From Streptomyces sp. ALI-76-A (GTDB taxonomy: Bacteria > Actinomycetota > Actinomycetes > Streptomycetales > Streptomycetaceae): a stretch of DNA of 64,000 bases. The stretch spans positions 3,410,001 to 3,474,000 of the forward strand of contig NZ_JASVWB010000002.1 of assembly GCF_030287445.1 (NCBI RefSeq). Direction: 5' to 3'. Every line of letters begins with the position of its first letter. Position 1 is the stretch's first letter. This document shows, piece after piece, positions 26,505 through 35,225 of the stretch. Below the pieces are notes generated by a model that saw only the letters and a list, made by a program, of their open reading frames with translations, ran no database searches and was not told the origin of the DNA. The translations under genes were made by a program, and so were the position numbers.

Positions 26505-28838
26505 TCACCTCGCCCCCGCGCCCACGACCCGCCCGTACTGCTCGCGCACCTCCCGGTACCGCAGCAGTTCCGCCGCCACCGGATCCAGCACCCGGGCCCG
26601 ACCGCACCCCGCGGCCGCCTCCCGCAGCCGTCGCTCGGCCTCCATGCCGTACCGCCGGGCCGGCCCCCGCGCCGCCATCCGGCAACTCCACTCGACGAGC
26701 GGTCCGCCGATGATCCCGGCCACCATCAGCAGCACCGGCACCCCGAGGTTCGGCGCCATGAACCCGATGATCTGCCCCAACAGCCACAGCCCGCCGACGA
26801 CCTGGACGATCGTCATGGATCCCTGCGCCAGCACGGCCGCCGGCCACCAACCGGGCCGCGGCGGCCGTCCCGGCGGCAGTCCGGCCCGCGCCGCCAGCTT
26901 GTCCAGCGCCTCGGGCAGCCCCTGGGAACCGCGCACGGCGGCCTCCCGCACCGCCAGCGCCCACGGCGCCGGCAGCCCGGCCGAGGCCCGGTCGGCCAGC
27001 GTCCGCACCGCCTGCTCGACGCGCTGACGGGCCGTGGCCTCCTCGTCCGCCTGGGCGCGCAACGGCAGCCGTCCCGTGGGAGGTTCACGCCGGTCCTCGA
27101 ACCAGCGCCACAACCGCAGCCAGGGCGTGCCGCACGCCCGGTTGGCGTTGCGCTGCCACGCGCGTTCGGCCGCCTCACCCGCCGCGGTGGCGCCCACCGC
27201 GTCCGCGAGCCGGGCGGCGAACTCGTCCCGCGCCTCCTCGCTCAGTCCGGTCCGGCGCCCGGTGGTGTACACGGGCCGCAGCCGCCACGCGGCGGCGTCC
27301 ACGTCGGCCGAGATGCGGCGCGCCGCCGCCCCGCGTTCCGCCACGAACTGGCCGAGCGACTCCCGCAGTTCACCGATGCCGTGCCCGGTGAGCGCGGACA
27401 GCGCGAGTACGGTCGCGCCCGGTTCGCCGTACTCGCCGAGCGCGATCCCGTCCTCGTCCAGCAGCCGCCGCAGGTCGTCGAGAACCTGCTCGGTGGCTTC
27501 CCCGGGCAGCCGGTCGATCTGGTTGAGGACGACGAACATGACCTCCGCGTGGCCCGCCATGGGCCGCAGGTAACGCTCGTGCAGGATCGCGTCGGCGTAC
27601 TTCTCCGGGTCGACCACCCAGACCACCGCGTCGACCAGTGCCAGGATGCGGTCCACCTGCTCGCGGTGCTGCACGGCGGCAGAGTCGTGGTCGGGCAGGT
27701 CCACCAGGACGAGCCCGCGCAGCTGTGCCTCCGCCTGCGGGCTCTGCACCGGGCGTCGCCGCAGCCGTCCCGGGATGCCGAGCCGGTCGATGAGGCTCGA
27801 CGCGCCGTCGCTCCAGCTGCACACGATGGGCGCGGCGGTGGTGGGCCGTCGGACGCCCGTCTCCGAGATGGTCACCCCGGCGAGCGCGTTGAACAGCTGC
27901 GACTTGCCGCTGCCGGTCGCGCCCGCGATGGCCACGACCGTGTGCTGCCCGGACAGCCGCCGCCTCGCCGCCGCCTCGTCCAGCACCCGGCCCGCCTCGC
28001 GCAGGGTGGTGCTGTCGAGCCGCGCCCGGGAGAGCCCCACCAGTTCGCGCAGCGCGTCGAGCCGCGACCGCAGCGGCCCGTCGTACGCGAGCTGTGTCAC
28101 CGTCTGTGCGGTGGGCGCCCGGGTCTCCATGACGGCGGGCTGCGCGGCGCCCTCCTCGGAAACCCGCCGCGCGATCAGGCCGTCGTCCCAGGCGCCGTCC
28201 GGGTCCGTACGGTTGTCGCTGTCCGTACGCCTGAAGACGTCCGTGCGGCCGGACGCATCGCCGCGACCGGAGGCATCCGTACGGCCGGACGCATCGCCGC
28301 GACCGGAGGCATCCGTACGGCCGGACGCATCGCCGCGACCGGAGGCATCCGTACGGCCGGACGCATGCGTACGACTGGGCACTTCCGTACGACCGGAGGC
28401 GTAGTCCTTGCGCTGCACGCGCGCGCGGTGGCCGCTCGCAGAAGCCTCACCCTCTCCGCCCCCGCCTCCAGCCTCTCCGGCCCTTCCGGTCGCACTCGCC
28501 CCCTCTGGCGTTCCGGACTCCTCGGAAGCCGCGTGACCGGCAGGTTCCTCCACCGTGAGCCCGTCGTCCGAGTCGGCCTGCTCAGGGCTCCCACCTTCGG
28601 ACGTCCCCTCCTTGGACGCCGCGGAAGCGGCAGGCTCCGAGTGGCCGGAAGGACCGGAATGCCTGGGATGCCCCTCACGCCCCGAGCCGCCCGAGTCGCC
28701 CGAGCCCTCCGCGTGATCACCGCGGTCGGCGTGATCGGTGTGATCGGTGTGATCGGTGTGAACCGTGTCGTCTCTGCGGTCGGCGTCGCCCGTGGGGTCC
28801 GTGTGGTCGGTGTGGTCCTGGTCTGTGACGGCGGTCAC
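26505..28838 (-). CDS. dynB: Dynamin-like GTPase DynB, membrane-anchored
   Basis: A 777-residue dynamin-like protein. Residues 1-220 are disordered and charged with HTD repeats and a 12-residue SGRTDASGRGDA-type repeat. The GTPase domain has G1 GATGSGKS (306-313), a G3 DLPDHD (380-385) and G4 NQID. The helical stalk follows, with two membrane segments near residues 680-740. In Streptomyces DynA and DynB stabilise FtsZ rings during sporulation septation; DynB is the membrane-integral partner. The GTG at 28838 lies 3 bp after dynA and is preceded by GGAGAGG. Confidence 0.85.
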   Translation of the reverse strand: MTAVTDQDHTDHTDPTGDADRRDDTVHTDHTDHTDHADRGDHAEGSGDSGGSGREGHPRHSGPSGHSEPAASAASKEGTSEGGSPEQADSDDGLTVEEPAGHAASEESGTPEGASATGRAGEAGGGGGEGEASASGHRARVQRKDYASGRTEVPSRTHASGRTDASGRGDASGRTDASGRGDASGRTDASGRGDASGRTDVFRRTDSDNRTDPDGAWDDGLIARRVSEEGAAQPAVMETRAPTAQTVTQLAYDGPLRSRLDALRELVGLSRARLDSTTLREAGRVLDEAAARRRLSGQHTVVAIAGATGSGKSQLFNALAGVTISETGVRRPTTAAPIVCSWSDGASSLIDRLGIPGRLRRRPVQSPQAEAQLRGLVLVDLPDHDSAAVQHREQVDRILALVDAVVWVVDPEKYADAILHERYLRPMAGHAEVMFVVLNQIDRLPGEATEQVLDDLRRLLDEDGIALGEYGEPGATVLALSALTGHGIGELRESLGQFVAERGAAARRISADVDAAAWRLRPVYTTGRRTGLSEEARDEFAARLADAVGATAAGEAAERAWQRNANRACGTPWLRLWRWFEDRREPPTGRLPLRAQADEEATARQRVEQAVRTLADRASAGLPAPWALAVREAAVRGSQGLPEALDKLAARAGLPPGRPPRPGWWPAAVLAQGSMTIVQVVGGLWLLGQIIGFMAPNLGVPVLLMVAGIIGGPLVEWSCRMAARGPARRYGMEAERRLREAAAGCGRARVLDPVAAELLRYREVREQYGRVVGAGAR
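28237..28362. repeat. 36-bp tandem repeat in dynB
   Basis: About 3.5 copies of a 36-bp unit (units start near 28237, 28273, 28309 and 28345) encode the 12-residue repeat of the DynB N-terminal tail. The two middle units are identical. Confidence 0.85.
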
Positions 28839-28841
28839 CGG

Positions 28842-30449
28842 TCACCTCTCCTTCTGCAGTACGGACAGCGCGGCGATGAGTTCGGCCTGCGGTTCGAGAC
28901 GGACGTCGAGTGCGTCGAGCGGGGCGACCCGACGCTCACGTTCGATGTGCATGACCCGGTCGAGGTGATCGGTGAGCAGCCGCCCGGCCCGGTCGCGCAG
29001 CCGCAGCGCCCCGCGCGCGCCGATCCGCTCGGCGAGCCCCTCACCGGCCGACCTGGCCCGACGGCCGCCCAGCAGCGCCGTGGCGACCAGGGCGGCGATC
29101 ATCTCGGGGTCCGGCGCGGCGCTGCGGTCGAGGTCGCGGATCTCCTCCTCGGCGTACTCCTCCAGCTCCCGCCGCCACCGCCGTACGGCGATCCCGATCC
29201 GGTGCTCGGCGCTCTCCAGGACGGGGTCACGGCCGGTCAGTTCAGGTGCGTCGGCCGCGGGTTCGCGCCGCCACGCGTCGTCGACCCGCTCGTCGGCGGC
29301 GGTGACGGCGCACAGCAGGAGGGCGCCGAGGCTCTCCACGAGCGCGTCGAGGAGTTCCGCGGCGGTGCAGTCGAGCGGGAAGGCCCGCCAGCGCTTCAGG
29401 GCGTCGCCCGCCAGCACGGCCCCGGACTGCAACCGCCCCCGCACGCGCGCGTACTCGCTGTCGTACGCCCCGTCGACGGCGGCGGTGAGCCGCAGCGCGG
29501 CGGCGTACTGGGCGGCGGCCGCGCCGGCGAGCTCGGGCATCCGGGACTTGAGCGAGTCGAGGACGCCGTACGCCGTACGGGCCAGGGAGTGCTGCCGGGC
29601 GGCCGGATCCTGCGCCTGATGGAGGAGCCAGGTCCGCAGCGGGGCCACGGCGGTGGCCGGCAGCAGGCCGCCGCCCCAGGCGGACTCGGGCAGTTCGGGC
29701 ACGGTGAAGCGGGGTACGTCGCCGAGGCCGGCCTTGGTGAGGAGTGCGCCGTACTGGCGCGAGACCTCGGACACGACCTGGTGGGGCACCCGGTCGAGGA
29801 CGGTGACGAGGGTGGCCTTGTACTCCTTGGCGGTGCGCAGCAGGTGCCAGGGCACGGCGTCGGCGTAGCGGGCGGCCGTCGTGACCATGACCCAGATGTC
29901 GGCCGCGCAGATCAGTTCGGCGGCGAGGAAGCGGTTGTCGGCGACGAGGGAGTCGACGTCGGGCGCGTCCAGGAGGGCGAGGCCGGGCGGCAGGGTGTCG
30001 GCGGTCTCGATGCGCAGCACGCGCGCCGGGTTCTCGCCGGGGAGCAGGAGTTCGTCCCCCGGCTCCTGGTGGGGCACCCACACGCGGGTGAGGTCGGGCA
30101 GCACGCGCATCCCGCTGAACCAGTGATGATCCTCCGGATGGCAGACCAGCACGGGCGTCCGCGTGGTCGGCCGCAGGACGCCCGCCTCGCTGACCCGTCG
30201 CCCCACGAGCGAGTTGACGAGCGTCGACTTCCCGGCTCCGGTGGAGCCACCGATGACGGCCAGCAAGGGCGCTTCGGGTTGGCGCAACCGGGGCACCAGG
30301 TAGTCGTCGAGCTGGGCGAGCAGTTCGTCGCGATTGGCACGCGCGCGTGGGGCCCCCGCCAGGGGTAGCGGGAAGCGTGCGGCGGCGACACGGTCGCGCA
30401 GGGCGGAGAGTGCGTCGAGCAGCTGAGGCCGTACGTCCAAGGTCACCAC
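28842..30449 (-). CDS. dynA: Dynamin-like GTPase DynA
   Basis: A 535-residue dynamin-like GTPase with G1 GSTGAGKS (68-75), RPTTRTP switch [11 protein letters not shown] as G3 and TVLDRVP as a G4-like motif, then a long helical stalk without a clear membrane segment. It is the first gene of the dynAB pair; DynA is thought to reach division septa through SsgB and DynB. GTG 30449 (or 30446) is chosen because a TAAAAT -10 element lies only about 18-23 bp upstream; the ATG at 30488 would precede that promoter. No ribosome binding site is visible, so the leader is very short. Confidence 0.82.
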   Translation of the reverse strand: MVTLDVRPQLLDALSALRDRVAAARFPLPLAGAPRARANRDELLAQLDDYLVPRLRQPEAPLLAVIGGSTGAGKSTLVNSLVGRRVSEAGVLRPTTRTPVLVCHPEDHHWFSGMRVLPDLTRVWVPHQEPGDELLLPGENPARVLRIETADTLPPGLALLDAPDVDSLVADNRFLAAELICAADIWVMVTTAARYADAVPWHLLRTAKEYKATLVTVLDRVPHQVVSEVSRQYGALLTKAGLGDVPRFTVPELPESAWGGGLLPATAVAPLRTWLLHQAQDPAARQHSLARTAYGVLDSLKSRMPELAGAAAAQYAAALRLTAAVDGAYDSEYARVRGRLQSGAVLAGDALKRWRAFPLDCTAAELLDALVESLGALLLCAVTAADERVDDAWRREPAADAPELTGRDPVLESAEHRIGIAVRRWRRELEEYAEEEIRDLDRSAAPDPEMIAALVATALLGGRRARSAGEGLAERIGARGALRLRDRAGRLLTDHLDRVMHIERERRVAPLDALDVRLEPQAELIAALSVLQKER

Positions 30450-30466
30450 ATGTGAAGAATGCCCAA

Positions 30467-30472
30467 TTTTAG
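30467..30472 (-). promoter_or_regulatory. Possible -10 element for dynAB
   Basis: TAAAAT on the minus strand lies 18 bp before the dynA GTG. No good -35 hexamer is seen 16-18 bp further up, so an activator or alternative sigma factor may be involved. Confidence 0.35.
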
Positions 30473-30771
30473 GGGAATTCTGAAGCATATGCGCATGCCT
30501 GCGCGCCGACAGGACACATCGGACGGAAGGGGCGACTGGGACACGGGCACAGTCCAGGCATAACGAGTGCACAACACCCGGTGCGCGAGACGCCAAAAGC
30601 GGTGCACGATTCGTACCTGCCTGCGATTATCAGGACCGCTTCACCGAACCTCCACATCGAGCCACGGAGGCGAAGCAACAGGGACAAGGACGCGGGAGCC
30701 CTATCCTTGTCCCCGGCAACGTCACGGACCGGCCCACACCCGGGCACCCAAGACAGAGGCCACCACACCCG
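30473..30771. other. Spacer between dynA and tRNA-Arg
   Basis: No gene is supported; the antisense frame covering the tRNA is an artefact. The divergent promoters of dynAB and the tRNA must lie here. Confidence 0.4.
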
Positions 30772-30844
30772 GCCCCCGTAGCTCAGTGGATAGAGCAGGC
30801 GCCTTCTAAGCGCTTGGCCGCAGGTTCGAGTCCTGCCGGGGGCG
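30772..30844 (+). tRNA. tRNA-Arg (anticodon UCU)
   Basis: A 73-nt cloverleaf: acceptor stem GCCCCCG/CGGGGGC with discriminator G, D arm GCTC/GAGC, anticodon stem GGCGC/GCGCT with loop CTTCTAA (anticodon TCT at 30805-30807), and T arm GCAGG-TTCGAGT-CCTGC. CCA is not encoded. It reads AGA, a very rare codon in such genomes. Such tRNA genes are frequent integration sites, and a foreign-looking block follows. Confidence 0.95.
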
Positions 30845-30852
30845 CAAGTCTC

Positions 30853-30879
30853 CGCCCTCCCCTCGGGAGGGCGTTTTTT
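30853..30879 (+). terminator. Rho-independent terminator of tRNA-Arg
   Basis: CGCCCTCCC (30853-30861), loop CTC, GGGAGGGCG (30865-30873), then TTTTTT: a textbook intrinsic terminator. Confidence 0.95.
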
Positions 30880-31402
30880 GCTGCTCAGAGCAGGTAGGTC
30901 TAGACATAGAAAAGCATCGAACACTCCCCCAGTGATCGCAGGGGAGACCCGGCACGGTCCGACTGTCGCCGCATTTCCGCGGCCATCGTGACGGCGACGC
31001 GACTACAAGCCCTGCGGCCAGACCCCGCGGCGCATCCGGCGCAGCCCGCCGGGACGGTACGACTCCGGTGCGTGCGGAGGCGCGCAGCGGTTGTCGGGGA
31101 GTCGGGGGCAGCTGGGGCGGAAGGAACCTGGGGGCTCCGCCGCCCCGCCGGCGCGCCGCTGCTTCAGCCCAAGGAAGGCCGGGAGGACGACGCACGCTTG
31201 CCGTCCAGCCTGCGCCCCGAGCCGACACGGGTTCCAGCCCGACAGCCACTCGCGCTGCCTCTGCGGCCGGCACGCACTGAGACGACAAACGACACATCAC
31301 CAGTTCAGTCGTCATAAGAAATATTCTCCCCTGTTCACAACCTCGCACATCCGCACCCAGGCCGCCGGGGACCCTGTCCGCTAATCCCCCAGGAGCCACA
31401 TC
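30880..31402. other. Region downstream of tRNA-Arg, no gene seen
   Basis: Mixed composition, with open frames on both strands that lack codon bias. No copy of the tRNA 3' end was found downstream. AGGAG at 31391-31395 serves the next small ORF. Confidence 0.4.
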
Positions 31403-31501
31403 ATGCTTTTCATACAGAAATGCATGGAGTCCGAATGGACCCTAGATGAAATAATCATCCAGGCACCCCTTCACCCGTTCGCCGCGCATCTGTTGAAGTG
31501 A
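31403..31501 (+). CDS. Small ORF, 32 residues, foreign composition
   Basis: ATG 31403 is preceded by AGGAG at a 7-bp distance. The 32-residue product starts MLFIQKCMES and ends AAHLLK. Codons are AT-rich (CTT, ATA, AAA, GAT) unlike Streptomyces genes. It lies 1.2 kb before the remnant of a lantibiotic/thiopeptide-type gene, so a peptide precursor is conceivable, but only one Cys is present and no leader motif is recognised. Confidence 0.35.
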   Translation: MLFIQKCMESEWTLDEIIIQAPLHPFAAHLLK

Positions 31502-31519
31502 GGCGACGTTAGTCGGGAT

Positions 31520-31807
31520 ATGAATGAGGCAACCATGGGAGGGCGCCGTCACCTCCTCGCAGATCAACAGCGGGAGAGCCGGACAGCCAGTGGGGTGAGG
31601 CTGGGGCCCTACACCTACATCCCCGCCCCCATGCACTCATCAGCCGCCGCGAACGGCACTCTGACACGAGGCGGACTTCCGGTCGCGCTAGCCGTTACCG
31701 AGTCTCTTCTGCGAGAATTCGTGGACGTAATGAGCGCACTGGAATCCGATCTCGCTCGACGATGGGTGGCATGCGACGATCGGTACGCCTTCCCGGGCGC
31801 GGAATAA
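31520..31807 (+). CDS. Hypothetical protein upstream of the DUF2637-like gene
   Basis: A possible 95-residue product with a helical C-terminal half (VTESLLREFVDVMSALESDLARRWVA). It ends 12 bp before the next gene, suggesting a pair. The start is uncertain: ATG 31520 or 31535, with no good ribosome binding site. I do not recognise a family. Confidence 0.5.
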   Translation: MNEATMGGRRHLLADQQRESRTASGVRLGPYTYIPAPMHSSAAANGTLTRGGLPVALAVTESLLREFVDVMSALESDLARRWVACDDRYAFPGAE

Positions 31808-31819
31808 TCAGGCTGCGTC

Positions 31820-32647
31820 ATGTACGACGAAACAGTCAATCATCTCCGAGTGCGCTCCGCGGATGACCTGCGGATGCCCAACAACGGAGGCACGGGTCGG
31901 CACCGGGCCCCGGCCGAGGTTCTCTCGGCACCCTTGGTGCCACCGGATGCGGGTTGGGATCCGGTCGAAGAACTGGCCTGGGTGCTTCAGGACGCCATGG
32001 AGGAGCAGCTCCCAAGAGCCACCCCCACGGCTCGCGACGAGACATCGGTCAATACCCCGCCCGCTGGCACGCCCCTATGGAACCTCCAGGAACTCACGGC
32101 GGAGCTACCGCCCCTGAAAAGACTTCGCCGAGGTCATCGTAAGGTTCGTGAACGCAAGCGCCTGAGCGCGCTCCAAGTAACCAGCTGCCTCATCGCCACG
32201 CTGGCGGCAGTCATCGCCTCCGCAGTGAGTTTTTTCAGCGGGATGGCTGCTTACGCTCCCTTGCGCGTCATTGCCACTTCCCGCGTGCAGAGTGGCATCG
32301 TGGCATGGTGGCCCCTACTGGTGTACGGGCCTTGGCTGGTTGCGTCGCTCTCCGTCCTCCGCGCCGCACTGCATCAGCGCCGCGCCGTGCACTCCTGGTG
32401 CATGATCCTCCTTTTTTCATCGATTGCGATTCTTTTGTGTGTCGATCAGGCGCCCAAAACTCTCCTCGGCATCACAGCAGCCGCCCTGCCGGGACTCGCT
32501 GCTCTCGCGTGCTTTCAGCAAGCCGTCCGCCAGATCACCATGACACGGGCACCCCGACGGACGATGCGCCGCCATCGCTCGAGGCGCTCCCCACTGCATG
32601 ACCCCTCTGCCGAGGAACCGACGGGTACCGACGTCTCAGCACCATGA
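31820..32647 (+). CDS. DUF2637-like four-TM membrane protein
   Basis: A 275-residue protein. Residues 1-110 are hydrophilic; RRGHRKVRERKRL precedes four membrane segments (about 117-140, 155-180, 190-207, 212-232), then an Arg-rich tail (RRTMRRHRSRRS). This layout and the WWPLLVYGPWLVASLSVLRA segment resemble DUF2637 proteins carried by integrative Streptomyces elements, whose role is unknown but often next to transfer genes. GC content and codon use are lower than in neighbours (ttttttc, cttttgtgtg runs), indicating transfer. Confidence 0.6.
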   Translation: MYDETVNHLRVRSADDLRMPNNGGTGRHRAPAEVLSAPLVPPDAGWDPVEELAWVLQDAMEEQLPRATPTARDETSVNTPPAGTPLWNLQELTAELPPLKRLRRGHRKVRERKRLSALQVTSCLIATLAAVIASAVSFFSGMAAYAPLRVIATSRVQSGIVAWWPLLVYGPWLVASLSVLRAALHQRRAVHSWCMILLFSSIAILLCVDQAPKTLLGITAAALPGLAALACFQQAVRQITMTRAPRRTMRRHRSRRSPLHDPSAEEPTGTDVSAP

Positions 32648-32716
32648 CGTGCGTGGCCAAGAGGGCCGGCCGACAGACGCATTCCAGAATGTCGTCGACG
32701 CCTGGGCTCGCGGTGA

Positions 32717-33254
32717 CGCCCGGAAGACGTCGACAGTGCCGGTGTCCTGGACTATCTGCATGGCACGAGTACAGCCGCCAACGGAACCCTCGACGCCAGG
32801 ACGACCTCGTTTCTCATCAGCGGCCACTTCCTCCGCGCCGCCGGACAAGAGTGGAGCGACCTGGGAGACGTATGGGCGCGCGTCGAAGCGAAACGGCCCC
32901 TGCCCGATGACGTTCCGATGGACCGTGTCACCGCCATGGCCGGCACGTTCCGCAGGCTTCTCGCGATCGATACCAGCCTCGGCCGTGCGCACAGCAACGG
33001 GCTTGTCGGGTACGTGGGCAGCCGGAATACGGCACGGCGGCCAAGCCCGAGGGCTGGCCGCGAACGCGGGACGACTCGGCCTAGGCACCCGCGGCATCCT
33101 TGCGCGGCGCACACTCGTCCACTGGAACCGCATGGGCTTCACCGCACGCCAACAAGGCATCCTGGGCACGAGCGGCACGCGAGACGATCCTCGGGAGCTG
33201 ATCATGCATTCGCCCCGAACCGGTGTCCGTCCCTCGGGGCGTCTGGCCTTCTGA
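32717..33254 (+). pseudogene. Remnant of a lantibiotic/thiopeptide-type biosynthesis protein
   Basis: Frame 2 is open and codon-biased from 32717 to about 33035 and encodes LDYLHGTSTAANGTLD..., SFLISGHFLRAAGQEW, DVWARVEAKRPLPDDVP and AMAGTFRRLLAIDTS. From about 33035 the coding signal moves to frame 0, giving LAANAGRLGLGTRGILARR and LVHWNRMGFTARQQGILG. The HWNRxG...Q ending and the order of these blocks match the SpaB C-terminal / thiopeptide-type bacteriocin biosynthesis domain (glutamyl-elimination part of split LanB enzymes). The N-terminus lacks a start and one frameshift splits it, so it is a decayed gene. Family call is from recalled motifs. Confidence 0.6.
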
Positions 33255-33871
33255 ACGTGGAGGTGGTCCGATCGTCCAGACGGCGAGCCGGAGCCCTGCC
33301 CGCGTCCACAGGTGCCGGCATGATGAGGACGGCAGCCGCGCAAGGCGACACCGTGATGCGCCGTCGTGCGAACGGCTGACCCTGTAAGCAAGCACGCTCC
33401 AACCCGTCGCGAGATCGTTGCAGCGGGTTTCTCGTTGCCTCGACGAGGCGTCATCCCGTCCCTCCGGACGCCGAGGGCAGCGCGGTCGGCTCGCGCGAAG
33501 TCCCTGTCGGGCAGCGGCGTCCAGTTGCCCATCCACCACCGGTCAGCGCGTGCGGCGGCCCGCCGGCGTCATCGGCCTGCTGAACGGCCCCTTCGGCACC
33601 GTCCGCTCGACGGCTGCGAAGGCCCTCCCCATGAGGTGCCGGCGGGTACACCGCCAAGGACCGGAGCACGGCCCGAACGCCGACCCGGCTCGGACGGCCG
33701 CGACGGCGGAGCCGGCGCCCCTTTGCGCTGCGGTCCTTCCGCATCTCGAAGTCGTCGCCCCCTGCACCGGGGTACTGCAACGACCACCGGACCGGAGCCA
33801 CGGCCGCCAGGGGCTTCGCCGTACGTGTACGGGTTCCGTGTACCGGCCCACCCGGTAGGTGGCCGTAGGCG
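33255..33871. other. Non-coding or decayed stretch before the tyrosinase gene
   Basis: About 620 bp with no frame showing codon bias on either strand. A 13-bp near-palindrome GCCTCGACGAGGC lies near 33436. Probably further decay of the inserted block. Confidence 0.4.
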
Positions 33872-34738
33872 CTACACGTACCGGTAGACAGTGCTGTGGT
33901 CCTCCAGTTCCTCCGGTGTCACGCCCCACGGCGGCATCTTCTCGTGCCGCGCGACGATCCGGCCGCGCTGGGCGTCCCCCGGGCCGGGCGGCTTCGCCGG
34001 GAGATAGCGGGCACCTCGATGCATCAGCTGCCAGCGAGACCACACGAGGTCGACGAAGGCATGGTGCATCCAGAAGACGGGGTCGTTGACGGAGGCGCCG
34101 GTCGCCATGTGGCCGCCGACCCATCGGTGGACCCGGTTGTGGTTGCGCCACGACACGGCGCCGCTCCCCTGCCCCCACCCCTCCAGCTTGTTGCGGAACC
34201 CTTTGGCGGACGTGGAGTTCCAGGGGGGCGTGTCGTAGACCGGATCGGCAAGGGTCGTCTTCAGCTCCCTGGCCGTGGGCAGGGCGATGGGGTTCCGGGA
34301 GCGGCTCAGGTCGCGCATGAGGTACTCGGCGTCGGTAACCCCCTCTTTGATGGTCCACTGGCCGTGCTGGTAGGCGAAGGGGCCGGTCATGACCTGCCGG
34401 TCGGAACGCCGCCCGGTGCCGCCGAGCAGGTCCTCGGTCCACGGTACGGCCGTCGATGTGCGGTCGCGCGTCCAGTCCCAGTACGGCAGGGACACCGACT
34501 CGTCGACGCGGCGCAGCGCCCCCTCCATGTCCAGCAGCAACCTGCGGTGCCACGGCAGGAAGGAGGGTGTCATGTGGGCCGCGCGCAGCCCGCCCTCGCC
34601 GTCAGGAACCGAGTACTGCATGTGCATGCGCACGTACTCGTCGTACTCGCCGCGGCGTTTGAGCTCGATGAGCGCGGCGACGAACCGGCGCCGCTCGGAA
34701 GGGGTGAGCGTGCTGACGTTCTTACGCGTGTACACCAT
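33872..34738 (-). CDS. melC2: Tyrosinase
   Basis: A 288-residue type-3 copper monophenol oxidase that makes melanin precursors. The CuA ligands are His39, His55 (AAHMTPSFLPWH) and His64; the CuB ligands are His200 and His204 (HNRVHRWVGGHM) and His225/226 (FWMHH). Length equals MelC2. It has no signal peptide and is expected to be exported, if at all, with the Tat signal of its cofactor partner MelC1 encoded just upstream (17-bp overlap). The CuA His39 sits in MHMQY rather than the HNG context of classical MelC2, as in the second Streptomyces tyrosinase type (MelD-like). Confidence 0.9.
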   Translation of the reverse strand: MVYTRKNVSTLTPSERRRFVAALIELKRRGEYDEYVRMHMQYSVPDGEGGLRAAHMTPSFLPWHRRLLLDMEGALRRVDESVSLPYWDWTRDRTSTAVPWTEDLLGGTGRRSDRQVMTGPFAYQHGQWTIKEGVTDAEYLMRDLSRSRNPIALPTARELKTTLADPVYDTPPWNSTSAKGFRNKLEGWGQGSGAVSWRNHNRVHRWVGGHMATGASVNDPVFWMHHAFVDLVWSRWQLMHRGARYLPAKPPGPGDAQRGRIVARHEKMPPWGVTPEELEDHSTVYRYV

Positions 34739-35225
34739 GGCGATGATCCCCCTGTGTCACCTGGCCGCCGCTCGGCGTGCCGCTGTCGTCCATGTGACTG
34801 CCGCTTCCGTCCCTGACGTCCAACCGCGCGGTGGGGCCGAGTTCGTCCACAGCCGCGCGCGCCGCGGCGAGCGGCGTCGGATACGACTGGTAGTGGTCGA
34901 TCATGGTCATCCAACTGCCGTCCACGCGACGCATCAGGTGCAGTGGTCGCCCGTCCACGGTGACGTGCCACGCGCGGGAGACGTCGCCCCCGGGCCGCTC
35001 GGCGTCGTCCCTGACGCCGACGATGCGCCGTCCGCGATATGTCTCGTCGAACCGCGCCCTTTCCGGAGAGCCCGACGCGGCCAGGACCGGCGCGAGCGCC
35101 ACCCCGGCCGCCGCCGCGAACAACCCCCGCAGCACCAGCCTCCGCCGGGGGAAGCCGACGGCACCCCTCGTTGAGTCGGCCGCGTAACTCGCGGAATCCG
35201 CCGCCCTGTTCACCGATCCGGTCAC
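34722..35225 (-). CDS. melC1: Tyrosinase copper chaperone MelC1
   Basis: A 167-residue cofactor protein. A twin-arginine signal (PRRRLVLRG then a hydrophobic stretch ending VLAASG) is followed by the MelC1 core: RFDETYRGRRIVG, VTVDGRPLHLMRRVDGSWMTMIDHYQSYPTPLAAARAAVDEL. It delivers copper to apo-tyrosinase and carries it through the Tat pathway. GTG 35225 is chosen because it overlaps the stop of a preceding small ORF (GTGA) and GGCGGAAG lies upstream; ATG 35267 is an in-frame alternative without ribosome binding site. Confidence 0.85.
   Translation of the reverse strand: MTGSVNRAADSASYAADSTRGAVGFPRRRLVLRGLFAAAAGVALAPVLAASGSPERARFDETYRGRRIVGVRDDAERPGGDVSRAWHVTVDGRPLHLMRRVDGSWMTMIDHYQSYPTPLAAARAAVDELGPTARLDVRDGSGSHMDDSGTPSGGQVTQGDHRHGVHA

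Noticed and set aside
27381..30368. 995-codon open frame opposite dynB/dynA
   Set aside because: It is antisense to two well-supported GTPase genes; composition (Gly/Arg/Val/His) is that of the complementary frame of high-GC genes.
30469..30924. Minus-strand frame of 151 codons covering the tRNA
   Set aside because: It contains the reverse of the tRNA-Arg (GRTRTCGQALRRRLLYPLSYGG), a common false protein call.
32598..33254. Single intact 218-codon gene starting at 32598
   Set aside because: Only its 3' part (from about 33035) shows coding bias; the first part is out of frame with the recognisable protein blocks, so a frameshifted remnant explains it better.
30837..33870. Direct repeat of the tRNA-Arg 3' end as att site
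   Set aside because: I looked for GGTTCGAGTCCTGC downstream and found no copy, so the ends of the putative element remain undefined.
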